A stretch of 7,845 nt of DNA. Source: Sulfurovum sp. GTDB taxonomy: Bacteria; Campylobacterota; Campylobacteria; Campylobacterales; Sulfurovaceae. Position numbers and translations under genes: made by a program. The stretch spans positions 1-7,845 of the forward strand of contig JAPHUJ010000205.1 of NCBI GenBank assembly GCA_026193735.1. Direction: 5' to 3'. Positions within the stretch are counted from its first letter, which is position 1; every line of letters starts with the position of its first letter. The notes below the pieces were generated by a model. It was not told where the DNA came from and ran no database searches. It saw only the letters and a program-made list of their open reading frames with translations. Positions 1-6,795 of this stretch are shown here, piece by piece.

Positions 1-384
1 ATATGAAATATATTTATGTTCAAATACTGAAGGTCTTTGTGTCTTAAATACATAACGATACAGTCTTTTTTTTGCAGCAAATCTGGCATGAAAATCATCA
101 GCTGTTGGGCTGATATGTTTAAAAAAAATATCTATTAATTTTCGATTTAAATTGAGTTTAAGTTTTTCCAGATCAGTCCAAAAGTCTGGCAGGTCAAAGT
201 GTATGACCTGTCCGGTTGCATGTACACCGGCATCAGTTCTTCCACTTCCAACAACGGGTGAATGTATTTGTAAAGAGACAAGTGCATTTTCTATAGCAGA
301 GGTTATGGTATGTTTTGTAGATCTTTGTTTTTGAAAGCCCTGATACTGACTGCCATCATAAGATATGACCGCTTTTACACGCAT
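1..384 (-). CDS. truA: tRNA pseudouridine(38-40) synthase TruA, C-terminal part beyond the window
   Basis: TruA isomerises uridines 38-40 in the tRNA anticodon arm to pseudouridine, in the cytoplasm. The reading frame runs from ATG at 384-382 to the left edge without a stop, giving the first 128 residues of a protein usually about 240-270 long. Visible family signatures are YDGSQYQGFQ (residues 9-18), the active-site block GSGRTDAGVHA (47-57) with catalytic Asp51, and FHARFAAKKRLYRY (98-111), which belongs to the substrate-binding core. The start lies 10 nt after the permease stop codon, so this is the last visible gene of the operon. Its Shine-Dalgarno sequence is weak, suggesting dependence on translation of the upstream gene. 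Nothing seen suggests a pseudogene; the truncation comes from the window edge. Identification is firm. Confidence 0.95.
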   Translation of the reverse strand, partial: MRVKAVISYDGSQYQGFQKQRSTKHTITSAIENALVSLQIHSPVVGSGRTDAGVHATGQVIHFDLPDFWTDLEKLKLNLNRKLIDIFFKHISPTADDFHARFAAKKRLYRYVFKTQRPSVFEHKYISY

Positions 385-394
385 AGTTGAACCA

Positions 395-1414
395 TTAGAA
401 GTACTTTGATACACGTTTTTTAAAGAGCCATTGACCCAGAATTACGATGAGAATTGCAGATATACCTAAGGTAAGTGGACTTCCCCATTTTTCTAATGAA
501 GATGCGATCATGTAGAGGAGTAGTGTGGTTGCAAAGATGACAATAAATGAACGGTTTGGTTGATATCGTGGATTTATCATGGTAAATGAAGCGACAAGAT
601 ACACTGAGAGTAAAGGAATGAGACTTACAAAAAGAAAAAATAAGATCCTGTGCATTAATTTAATGTCAGTATCTGCTTTACTCCAATATGATACGATATC
701 TTCAAATTTAAATCCTCTTTTTTTTGCACTGTCATAGACTTCCAGGGTTTTATATTTTACCTGCTGTAATTTTGTTTTTGCGTAGGTATACCCATAACCT
801 TCATGAAGTAACAAGGAGACGGCATTTTCTTTATAATTAAGTTGTCCCGTTTGAGATGAAAAGAACTGTTCTTCTGTATTGTCTGTACGATTGTATATGA
901 CGATATCGCTCAATACACCATTTTCTTTTTCTTTTACATAGATGTAATAGTTTCCAAACTTTTGACCTAATTGTCCGGCAACGATATTGAGTTTAGCCTC
1001 GGTTTTTTTCTTTTCTTTAAAGGATTTGTAGAATTGTTTACTAAGAGGCATTGCCAAAAAAGAGATAGTAGTTAGCAAAAGTGAAAAAAGCAGACCGAGC
1101 ATGAGTAAACTATGTAGTACTTTTTTTGCTTGAAGTCCAAGTGCATAAAGTGCAATGAGTTCGTTGTCTTGAGAAAGTTTTATAAGTACATTTGCCAAGG
1201 CAGCGATAAACGACAAAGGTAAAGTGTAGAAAACAATATCTGGTACGGAGTAACTGTAAAGTGTAAGCAGTTCCCAAAAGGTGATTTGTATTTTAGCGGT
1301 AAGTGCAGCTATTTTGACAAGATATACCAATGATATGATCATAAAAAAGGGCAGAAATATCGTCAAAAATGATTTTGTAAAATTTGATGATATGTATCCT
1401 TTTACATTAACCAT
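395..1414 (-). CDS. LptF/LptG-family (YjgP/YjgQ) lipopolysaccharide-export permease
   Basis: Members of this family form the membrane part of the LptB2FG ABC transporter, which pulls lipopolysaccharide out of the inner membrane and hands it to LptC. The 339-residue protein has the family layout: three N-terminal membrane segments (about 15-38, 57-80, 100-122), a periplasmic domain (about 125-250) and three C-terminal segments (about 253-278, 287-306, 311-331). The cytoplasmic stretch SQDNELIALYALG (81-93) matches the conserved coupling region after helix 2. An in-frame ATG exists at 1465, but ATG at 1414-1412 is preferred: it puts helix 1 at the usual distance from the N terminus and overlaps the prepilin peptidase stop by only 8 nt, with a weak GGAA about 10 nt upstream. 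I cannot tell LptF from LptG by eye, so no symbol is given. The equivalent position in C. jejuni (Cj0826, from memory) holds a membrane protein of this sort. Confidence 0.85.
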   Translation of the reverse strand: MVNVKGYISSNFTKSFLTIFLPFFMIISLVYLVKIAALTAKIQITFWELLTLYSYSVPDIVFYTLPLSFIAALANVLIKLSQDNELIALYALGLQAKKVLHSLLMLGLLFSLLLTTISFLAMPLSKQFYKSFKEKKKTEAKLNIVAGQLGQKFGNYYIYVKEKENGVLSDIVIYNRTDNTEEQFFSSQTGQLNYKENAVSLLLHEGYGYTYAKTKLQQVKYKTLEVYDSAKKRGFKFEDIVSYWSKADTDIKLMHRILFFLFVSLIPLLSVYLVASFTMINPRYQPNRSFIVIFATTLLLYMIASSLEKWGSPLTLGISAILIVILGQWLFKKRVSKYF

Positions 1415-2144
1415 AGATAATCGTTTCCAATAGTTGAGTCGCTTGTGTATCATAAAGGTACACAATAAATGTGGCTAATGCCAAGAAAGGAACAAAAGGT
1501 ACGCCGGTTTCGCGATTTATCAGCGAGGGAATAAGCGCTAAAAGCGCAGACAGAAATAGAGCAACAAAAAAGTTTGGAAATCCAAGCAAAGCTCCCATTG
1601 TTCCTGCCACAATGACATCTGCCCCACCCATAGCTTGTTTCCTCGCAATGAGTGAAGAGAGTAAGCCTATCAGATAAAGTCCACCTGCTGCGATAGCTGC
1701 GTAGAGTAGTGCCATAAGAAACTCAGGCTGAGCAAGAGCAAAAATAAGTGCTGCAAAATTTACATTATCAGGGACTGCCATATATTTAAAGTCTATCATC
1801 ACAAGAGCAAACAATGCCGCAAAAGAAGCAGCCATAAAAGGAAGATACCAGACTAATCCTAATTTGAAGTAAAGTGCCAAAAAAACGATACCGGTTAGAA
1901 ACTCAACTATAGGATATTGTTTGGCAATAGGCTCTTTACAAAATGCACATTTTCCACCCAGTATCAACCATGAAAAGATAGGGACATTGTGATACCACTT
2001 AAGACTGGTTTGGCAACTTGGACATTTGGATGCAGGAAAGACAATACTTTCACCTTTTGGAATACGGTATATGACCACATTCAAAAATGATCCTATCATG
2101 ATCCCAAATATAAAGACTATGCTACCCATGACTATTTCAATCAT
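1407..2144 (-). CDS. Type IV prepilin peptidase / N-methyltransferase (A24 family)
   Basis: This inner-membrane aspartic protease cleaves the leader of type IV prepilins or type II secretion pseudopilins, and the full-length bacterial form also methylates the new N terminus. The 245-residue protein has the N-terminal domain signature GSFLNVVIYRIP (18-29) followed by two zinc-type pairs, CPSC (Cys41, Cys44) and CAFC (Cys66, Cys69). About six to eight hydrophobic segments follow. The likely catalytic aspartates are Asp118 (MIDFKYMAVPDN, 116-127) and Asp176 in GGAD (173-176); in the second motif the usual GxGD glycine before Asp is alanine. VPFVPFLA (215-222) matches the C-terminal family motif. 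ATG at 2144 overlaps the uppS stop as ATGA and has a strong GGAGG six bases upstream. No pilin gene is in the window, so the substrate is unknown. The symbol is left blank because pilD, gspO and ctsP are all possible names. Confidence 0.92.
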   Translation of the reverse strand: MIEIVMGSIVFIFGIMIGSFLNVVIYRIPKGESIVFPASKCPSCQTSLKWYHNVPIFSWLILGGKCAFCKEPIAKQYPIVEFLTGIVFLALYFKLGLVWYLPFMAASFAALFALVMIDFKYMAVPDNVNFAALIFALAQPEFLMALLYAAIAAGGLYLIGLLSSLIARKQAMGGADVIVAGTMGALLGFPNFFVALFLSALLALIPSLINRETGVPFVPFLALATFIVYLYDTQATQLLETIIYG

Positions 2145-2830
2145 TTAACACCTCCAAAGCGTCGTGTACGCTGCTCAAAATTTTCTATGATTTTCTTTAA
2201 TTCTTTGCTAGTGAAATCAGGCCAAAGGGTAGGCGTAAAATATAACTCACTGTAGGAGAGTTGCCATAAAAGAAAGTTGGAAATACGTTCTTCTCCACTG
2301 GTACGGATAAGTAAGTCAATATCCGTATAAGGTGTTTGAAGTCCTTGCGAAATATCATCTTCTGTAATCGTTGTTCTACCTTGTGCTATCAGTGTATTGA
2401 CTGTAGATGTTATTTCTGCCCGTCCACCATAATTCAAGGCCAGTACCTGTGTCAGACTGGTATTGTATTTTGTAAGTTCTTCTGTGTTTCTGATGCGATC
2501 CTGTAGAGGTTTGCTAAAGGCTTCAATATCACCAATAGCTTGAAAACGGATATTATGTGATTGATAGGTTTCCAGTTCTTTTTGGAGGTATCGGTTAAGT
2601 AGTTTCATGAGGAATTCTACCTCAAATTTAGGACGTTTCCAGTTTTCTGTACTGAAGGCATAAAAAGTGGTTGTTTCTACAGTGGGGTGCTTAGCACAAC
2701 AGGTAGTGATCGCACGGATCGTTTCAGCACCTTTTTCATGTCCTTTGGTGCGTGAAAGTCCACGTTCAGCTGCCCATCTTCCATTTCCATCCATGATGAT
2801 AGCAAGATGTTTTAAAATGTTTTTAGTCAT
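2141..2830 (-). CDS. uppS: Isoprenyl transferase: (2Z,6E)-undecaprenyl diphosphate synthase
   Basis: UppS adds eight isopentenyl units in cis to farnesyl diphosphate, making the C55 carrier lipid needed for peptidoglycan, O-antigen and N-glycan assembly; it works at the cytoplasmic membrane face. The 229-residue length is slightly shorter than E. coli UppS (about 253). Residues 8-20 contain MDGNGRWA with the catalytic, Mg-binding Asp14, and GHEKGAE follows at 30-36. FSTENWKRP is at 59-67. The diphosphate-binding signature RTSGEERISNFLLWQ (176-190) carries Arg176, Arg182 and Ser184, and YSELYF (193-198) supplies the metal ligand Glu195, followed by WPDF (203-206). The ATG at 2830 overlaps the coaBC stop by 8 nt and has no strong Shine-Dalgarno sequence, so it is probably translationally coupled. 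All key residues are present and the assignment is firm. Confidence 0.97.
   Translation of the reverse strand: MTKNILKHLAIIMDGNGRWAAERGLSRTKGHEKGAETIRAITTCCAKHPTVETTTFYAFSTENWKRPKFEVEFLMKLLNRYLQKELETYQSHNIRFQAIGDIEAFSKPLQDRIRNTEELTKYNTSLTQVLALNYGGRAEITSTVNTLIAQGRTTITEDDISQGLQTPYTDIDLLIRTSGEERISNFLLWQLSYSELYFTPTLWPDFTSKELKKIIENFEQRTRRFGGVK
2149..2155 (-). promoter_or_regulatory. Strong Shine-Dalgarno of the prepilin peptidase gene
   Basis: On the minus strand this reads GGAGGTG and ends 4-6 nt before the ATG at 2144, inside the last codons of uppS. It is the best ribosome-binding site in the operon and fixes the first ATG, not the later Met6, as the start. Confidence 0.8.
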
Positions 2831-4088
2831 TACTTAGTGTTTTCGCTTCATTAAGAATTTTAGTGGAAAGGGTTAGTTTGTCTGTTTTCCCCAAAGGTAT
2901 GGTCTTCTCTTTTGTAATAAAAGTGATTTCATTATCAGAAGTACCGAAACTGTCACTGTTGTTCAGTAAGTTGTAACAGACTGCATCCACATGTTTTGTT
3001 TCAAGAAGTGCCTGTGCATTGGCTAAACCATTCTTCGGGTCCATCTCTGCTTTAAAAGCTATTGTTTTGATGTCTATTTTATCTAAGCTGGAGAGAATGT
3101 CAGGTGTTTGTTTTAGCTCTAGGTTCCATGACTCACCAAGTATAGACTTTTTCAGTTTGCCTTCTTGTGGAAATTTTGGTGTAAAGTCAGAGACTGCTGC
3201 TACCATAAAAAGATAAGGTTCTTTTTGTATGAGGTGTCTATCAGTACTGTTCATGGAAGGTTTACTCATTTTCCCTTTCTTTGCAACACGTATAGCATCT
3301 TTAGTATAGTCTAAAAGCTCTTCTGTATCTTCCACATCTATAGTGTAGATACTTTGAGGTAAGCCTTCATTTCCCATACTGGTGATGTAGCAGACATCAG
3401 CACCTTTGAGGTAGAGAGAAAGACAAAGTGATTTTGCCATTTTCCCTGAAGAGAAGTTAGAGAGGTAACGGACTTCATCTATCTTCTCACGTGTACCTCC
3501 TCCTGTTACAACGATGCGTCTGTCGTCCCAAAAGTCCTCTTTTAAAAGTGCTTTAGATGTTTCAAAAAAGATTTCAGTGGGTTCGGCCAATGCACCAGAT
3601 CCTATATCACCACAGGCAAGTAATTTCTCTTGTGGTTCTATGATCGTATAGTCATTTACACCAAGCATTTTCAGACTGCCTGTTGTGTAATGGTTTTTAA
3701 GCATTTGTGTGTTTGCCGCAGGTGCTACAAGCATTTCTCCGGCAAAGGCAAGAGCTGTTTGTGTTAAGATGTTATCTGCTATACCTTTACTTAGTTTGTT
3801 CAGTGTATTTGCAGTAGCAGGAGCAATGATAAAGACATCACATTTTTTACCAATATCTATATGGTTAAGCTCAGAACTCCAGCTCTCGCTGCTTTCTGTC
3901 AGTACAGGATTCCGTGTCAGTGCTTCAAAAGTAAGTGCTGATACAAAACGTTCTGCGGAGCTTGTCATCACCACATGTACTTGGGCACCGGCCTTTATAA
4001 AAAGACGTGCTAGATCACAGGCCTTATAAGCTGAAATGCTTCCTGTAACGCCTAAGAGTACAGATTTGCCTGTTAAATCAATTTGCAT
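2823..4088 (-). CDS. coaBC: Bifunctional phosphopantothenoylcysteine synthetase/decarboxylase CoaBC
   Basis: CoaBC joins 4'-phosphopantothenate to cysteine using CTP (CoaB, C-terminal half) and decarboxylates the product to 4'-phosphopantetheine using FMN (CoaC, N-terminal half), two central steps of coenzyme A synthesis. In the 421-residue protein CoaC shows GSISAYK (16-22) for FMN, catalytic His76 in NHIDIG, PAANT (123-127) with Asn126, and LLACGDIGSGALAEP (156-170) with Cys159. CoaB shows VTGGGTREKIDEVRYLSNFS (194-213), AAVSDF (297-302) and KLKKS (311-315), the last holding the probable equivalent of E. coli Lys289. The usual PAMN motif reads PAAN. About 20 extra residues (roughly 267-290) precede AAVSDF compared with my recollection of E. 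coli. The start is ATG at 4088, one base after the glmU stop; an earlier in-frame TTG at 4103 is less likely because the GGAG site overlaps it. Confidence 0.96.
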   Translation of the reverse strand: MQIDLTGKSVLLGVTGSISAYKACDLARLFIKAGAQVHVVMTSSAERFVSALTFEALTRNPVLTESSESWSSELNHIDIGKKCDVFIIAPATANTLNKLSKGIADNILTQTALAFAGEMLVAPAANTQMLKNHYTTGSLKMLGVNDYTIIEPQEKLLACGDIGSGALAEPTEIFFETSKALLKEDFWDDRRIVVTGGGTREKIDEVRYLSNFSSGKMAKSLCLSLYLKGADVCYITSMGNEGLPQSIYTIDVEDTEELLDYTKDAIRVAKKGKMSKPSMNSTDRHLIQKEPYLFMVAAVSDFTPKFPQEGKLKKSILGESWNLELKQTPDILSSLDKIDIKTIAFKAEMDPKNGLANAQALLETKHVDAVCYNLLNNSDSFGTSDNEITFITKEKTIPLGKTDKLTLSTKILNEAKTLSND

Positions 4089-4089
4089 A

Positions 4090-5382
4090 TTATTTATCTC
4101 CAAAAAATTTATAAAAGAAGTTTTTGATGATCTTCATCTCTGTTCTCGAGATAGCCAGGTCACCTTTTTTCACATCTTTGTTGACCGTTGTTCCTGCAGC
4201 AATGATGACATCATCTTCTATATTCACAGGTGCAACAATTTGTGTATCCGAACCTACAAATACATTTTTACCAATTATAGTGTTGTATTTGTGCTTACCA
4301 TCATAATTACAGGTGATCACTCCTGCCCCAAGGTTCGTGCCTTCACCGATAGTGGCATCACCGATGTATGCCAAGTGACCAGCTTTCACTCCGGTAAGTG
4401 TTGATTTTTTAACCTCTACAAAATTCCCAACATGTGAATTCACCAGTTTTGAATTAGGTCTGATTCTACCCATAGGACCTACATCGGAATTTTCTATATG
4501 GGCATCTTCTATGACTGAGTGTGTTTTAATATGAGAAGAAATAATATGTGAGGCACCCTGTATGCTCACACCATTCTCGAGGATACATTCACCTTCAAAT
4601 TTGGCACGAGAGTCGATATAGATGGTTTCTGGCAAACGCATGCTTACACCTGCTTTCATCCACTCTGTTTTGATACGTCTTTGAAGTATCTCTTCTGCAT
4701 GAGCGAGATCAAGTTTGGAATTCACCCCTTTAAATTCTTCTTCCTCAACGATGACAGGATGCACCGTTTTACCTTCATCTACAGCCATTTTGATGATGTC
4801 TGTGAGATAGTACTCTTTTTGGGCATTTTCATTACTGAGTGCAGGGATATAACGTTCTAGTAATTCTTTTTTGACACAGTAGACACCTGCATTGACAGTT
4901 TGTATCTCTTTTTGAGCAGGAATGCAGTCCTTTTCTTCTACGATCTCAACGACATTACCCTGACTAATAACTACACGTCCATACCCGGAAGGGTTGTCTA
5001 ATTTGATAACAGACATATTAATGTCAGCATCTCCCTGCATCAGCGATTCAAGAGCAGACATAGTAACAAGGGGCATGTCCCCATTGAGTATAAGTACTTT
5101 ACTGTGTGTGCTATGAACATCTTTCATGGCCCCGCCAGTACCTGGAAACTGTGCGGCATCCTGTATATGAAAATGTATGCCGCTGTAGTGTGTTTCTATC
5201 TCTTCTTGTATGCGTTCAGCTTGGTGGTAGAGTACAATAGTGATATCATCAGAGATCTTCTGTGCAGCATCTATAGCATGAAATAGCATAGACTTTCCGG
5301 AAATTTTATGAAGTACCTTTGGGGTCGTAGACTTCATTCTTGTACCTTGACCTGCTGCGAGTATGACAACACTTATAGACAT
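4090..5382 (-). CDS. glmU: Bifunctional UDP-N-acetylglucosamine pyrophosphorylase / glucosamine-1-phosphate N-acetyltransferase
   Basis: GlmU acetylates glucosamine-1-phosphate and then transfers UMP from UTP to give UDP-GlcNAc, the precursor of peptidoglycan and lipid A. The 430-residue protein is somewhat shorter than E. coli GlmU (456) but has both domains. The uridylyltransferase part (about 1-225) shows [11 protein letters not shown] (8-18), Lys22, GTGGAM (81-86, where E. coli has GTAQA), NGDMPL (100-105) with metal ligand Asp102, and GVNSK (219-223) with Asn221. The left-handed beta-helix acetyltransferase part (about 245-430) shows GRIRPN (305-310), NFVEVKK (320-326), [10 protein letters not shown] (333-342) with catalytic His336, and ITCNYDG (356-362). 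ATG at 5382 has AAGG six bases upstream. This is the first gene of the operon and is divergent from trmA, so its promoter probably lies in the 77-bp gap. Confidence 0.97.
   Translation of the reverse strand: MSISVVILAAGQGTRMKSTTPKVLHKISGKSMLFHAIDAAQKISDDITIVLYHQAERIQEEIETHYSGIHFHIQDAAQFPGTGGAMKDVHSTHSKVLILNGDMPLVTMSALESLMQGDADINMSVIKLDNPSGYGRVVISQGNVVEIVEEKDCIPAQKEIQTVNAGVYCVKKELLERYIPALSNENAQKEYYLTDIIKMAVDEGKTVHPVIVEEEEFKGVNSKLDLAHAEEILQRRIKTEWMKAGVSMRLPETIYIDSRAKFEGECILENGVSIQGASHIISSHIKTHSVIEDAHIENSDVGPMGRIRPNSKLVNSHVGNFVEVKKSTLTGVKAGHLAYIGDATIGEGTNLGAGVITCNYDGKHKYNTIIGKNVFVGSDTQIVAPVNIEDDVIIAAGTTVNKDVKKGDLAISRTEMKIIKNFFYKFFGDK
4098..4101 (-). promoter_or_regulatory. Shine-Dalgarno deciding the coaBC start
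   Basis: GGAG on the minus strand lies nine bases before ATG at 4088 and within the last codons of glmU. It directly overlaps the alternative TTG codon at 4103-4101, so ribosomes bound here would use the ATG. That leaves a single base between the glmU stop and the coaBC start. Confidence 0.65.
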
Positions 5383-5459
5383 TTTGGACCTTTTGGGTAA
5401 AATTACACATATTATATTATTATTGTGATTATATCCAATGCAAATTAAAGGTATGAAGT
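5383..5459. promoter_or_regulatory. Divergent promoter region between glmU operon and trmA
   Basis: This 77-bp AT-rich gap separates two divergent starts. On the minus strand two exact TATAAT hexamers occur at 5416-5411 and 5433-5428, roughly 29 and 46 bases before the glmU ATG; either could be its -10 element. On the plus strand the same AT block offers TATATT at 5413-5418, about 42 bases before the trmA start. No clear -35 element is seen on either side, which is usual for the main sigma factor of Campylobacterota. Overlap of the opposing elements suggests that the two promoters compete, but this is inference. Confidence 0.45.
5447..5451 (+). promoter_or_regulatory. Shine-Dalgarno supporting the TTG start of trmA
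   Basis: AAAGG lies eight bases before TTG at 5460. An in-frame TGA at 5454-5456 rules out any upstream start, and the nearby ATG at 5453 is out of frame. TTG is therefore the start that fits both the ribosome-binding site and the conserved N-terminal cysteines. Confidence 0.7.
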
Positions 5460-6575
5460 TTGAACTGTAAACATTTTGGAAGTTGTGGGTCTTGTGGACT
5501 ATATGAAATAGGGTATCAGAAGCAATTAAAGCAAAAAGAGACGATGGTTTCTGAACTTTTGGCTCCTTTTTATCGTGGGAAATTAGAAGTATTTGATTCT
5601 CCTTCAGATCATTACAGAGCCAGAGCAGAGTTTCGTATTTGGCATGAGGATGATGTGTGTCACTATGCTATGGGTAATATCGAGAAAAAAGGTGCCATTA
5701 ACATAGAAGAGTGTCCTAAAGTCATAGAACCTATAGAAAAACGTATGTGGAAGCTACTTGAAAAGATCAATGCTTCGACAGAAATATTAAAGTATCGTCT
5801 GTTTGCTGTAGAGTTTTTAGCAACGACTACGGATGAATGCCTCATCACTATGTTGTACCATAAAAAATTAGATGATACCTGGAGTACTGAAGCAAAGCAT
5901 CTTGAAGAAGAACTGGACTGTAAGATCATGGGACGCAGCCGTAAACAAAAGGTTATTCTTTCAGATGAATTTGTCACAGAGAAGTTGGACATAGACAGTA
6001 AAACATTTACCTATGTGCAGTATGAAAGCGGCTTTACTCAACCTAATCCAACAGTTAATGTAAAGATGATAGAGTGGGCTGTAAAACAGGCAAAAACTGT
6101 AGGGCATGGTGATTTTTTAGAGAGTTACTGCGGTCTGGGAAATTTTACACTTCCTCTTTCTCATTATTTTGACAAAGTCTTGGCTACAGAGATAAGTAAA
6201 CGTTCCATACAGGCAGCATTGGAAAACTGTGCACTTAATGGGGTTGAGAACATTACGTTTGCACGACTTGCATCTGAAGAGATGACAGAGGCATTGAATG
6301 GCGTAAGGGAGTTTTCCAGACTTAAAGATATAGACTTAAAAAGTTACAATTTCAGTACGGTCTTGGTTGATCCGCCGCGTGCGGGATTGGATGCAGGGAC
6401 AATAGAACTTATTTCAAATATAGAAAATATCATTTATATTTCATGTAATCCTGAAACGCTTGCAAGAGATTTGGAAACGCTTGCACAAACGCATACTGTC
6501 ATAGAAGCAGCTATGTATGACCAGTTTCCACATACTACACATGTTGAGAGTGGTGTTTTTCTCCGTAAAAAATAA
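5460..6575 (+). CDS. trmA: tRNA (uracil-5-)-methyltransferase TrmA
   Basis: TrmA uses S-adenosylmethionine to methylate U54 in the T-loop of tRNA. The 371-residue protein follows E. coli TrmA (about 366) closely by recollection. [11 protein letters not shown] (55-65), the SAM-domain entry FTQPN (192-196), ESYCGLGNF (221-229), VDPPRAGLD (303-311) and ISCNPETL (327-334) with nucleophile Cys329 are all present. The end HTTHVES (358-364) supplies the probable general base Glu363. There is no N-terminal TRAM domain, which separates it from RlmC/RlmD-type enzymes. Unlike E. coli TrmA, the N terminus carries Cys3, Cys9 and Cys12 in C-x5-C-x2-C spacing, plus Cys85, a pattern like the 4Fe-4S ligands of RlmD. 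The start codon is TTG, with AAAGG eight bases upstream. The gene stands alone, divergent from glmU and convergent with the cytochrome gene. Confidence 0.95.
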   Translation: MNCKHFGSCGSCGLYEIGYQKQLKQKETMVSELLAPFYRGKLEVFDSPSDHYRARAEFRIWHEDDVCHYAMGNIEKKGAINIEECPKVIEPIEKRMWKLLEKINASTEILKYRLFAVEFLATTTDECLITMLYHKKLDDTWSTEAKHLEEELDCKIMGRSRKQKVILSDEFVTEKLDIDSKTFTYVQYESGFTQPNPTVNVKMIEWAVKQAKTVGHGDFLESYCGLGNFTLPLSHYFDKVLATEISKRSIQAALENCALNGVENITFARLASEEMTEALNGVREFSRLKDIDLKSYNFSTVLVDPPRAGLDAGTIELISNIENIIYISCNPETLARDLETLAQTHTVIEAAMYDQFPHTTHVESGVFLRKK

Positions 6576-6753
6576 TGTGTATTCTCTTTTCTTCTCTTTC
6601 TGAGAGAGAAAGGAACGTTCAACTTATGATAATTCCTTATATAAAGATAATTTAATACGTATTGTTAAGATGTTTTGAGTGCTTAAAAATTGTAATGCAT
6701 AAGATGAAAAGAGGAGATTATAAAGAAGCCCTCTGCATGAGCAAGGATAAAGA

Positions 6754-6781
6754 GAACCAACTATCTTCTGATAGTTGGTTC
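6754..6781 (-). terminator. Perfect 12-bp stem-loop after the cytochrome gene
   Basis: Bases 6754-6765 and 6770-6781 are exact reverse complements around a four-base loop. The structure begins 14 bases beyond the cytochrome stop codon. On the minus strand it is followed by a short, interrupted T-rich run (TCTTTATCCTT), so it probably terminates the cytochrome transcript. On the plus strand no T-run follows the stem, so termination of trmA here is possible but weaker. The rest of the 220-bp gap (6576-6795) shows only a poor 6-bp stem at 6596-6612 just after trmA and no RNA gene that I recognise. Confidence 0.7.
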
Positions 6782-6795
6782 AAAGAGAATTAGAA

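Noticed and set aside
121..129. Homopolymer run in truA as a possible frameshift
   Set aside because: The truA frame reads through the run into conserved FHARFAA and YRY motifs, so the gene is intact here.
152..334. 60-codon plus-strand ORF
   Set aside because: It lies opposite truA, whose minus-strand frame contains the GRTDAGVHA catalytic motif; the plus-strand product has no recognisable features.
1415..1465. 17-residue N-terminal extension of the LptF/G permease (ATG at 1465)
   Set aside because: It would lie entirely within the prepilin peptidase coding region and place an unusual basic extension before helix 1; the ATG at 1414 gives the common short overlap.
3709..4404. Two plus-strand ORFs (3709-4029 and 4036-4404) opposite coaBC and glmU
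   Set aside because: Both are antisense to well-conserved catalytic motifs of CoaC and GlmU, have no ribosome-binding site and show low-complexity or unlikely composition.
5663..5992. 109-codon minus-strand ORF inside trmA
   Set aside because: It is antisense to the conserved trmA coding region and its product is Ser/Arg/Phe-rich without family motifs.
6596..6612. Short inverted repeat just after trmA as a trmA terminator
   Set aside because: The stem is only six AT-rich base pairs with a five-base loop and no following T-run on the plus strand, so it is not convincing.
6576..6795. Small RNA ending at the 12-bp hairpin on the plus strand
   Set aside because: There is no T-run after the stem on the plus strand and no clear promoter; the hairpin is better explained as the end of the minus-strand cytochrome transcript.
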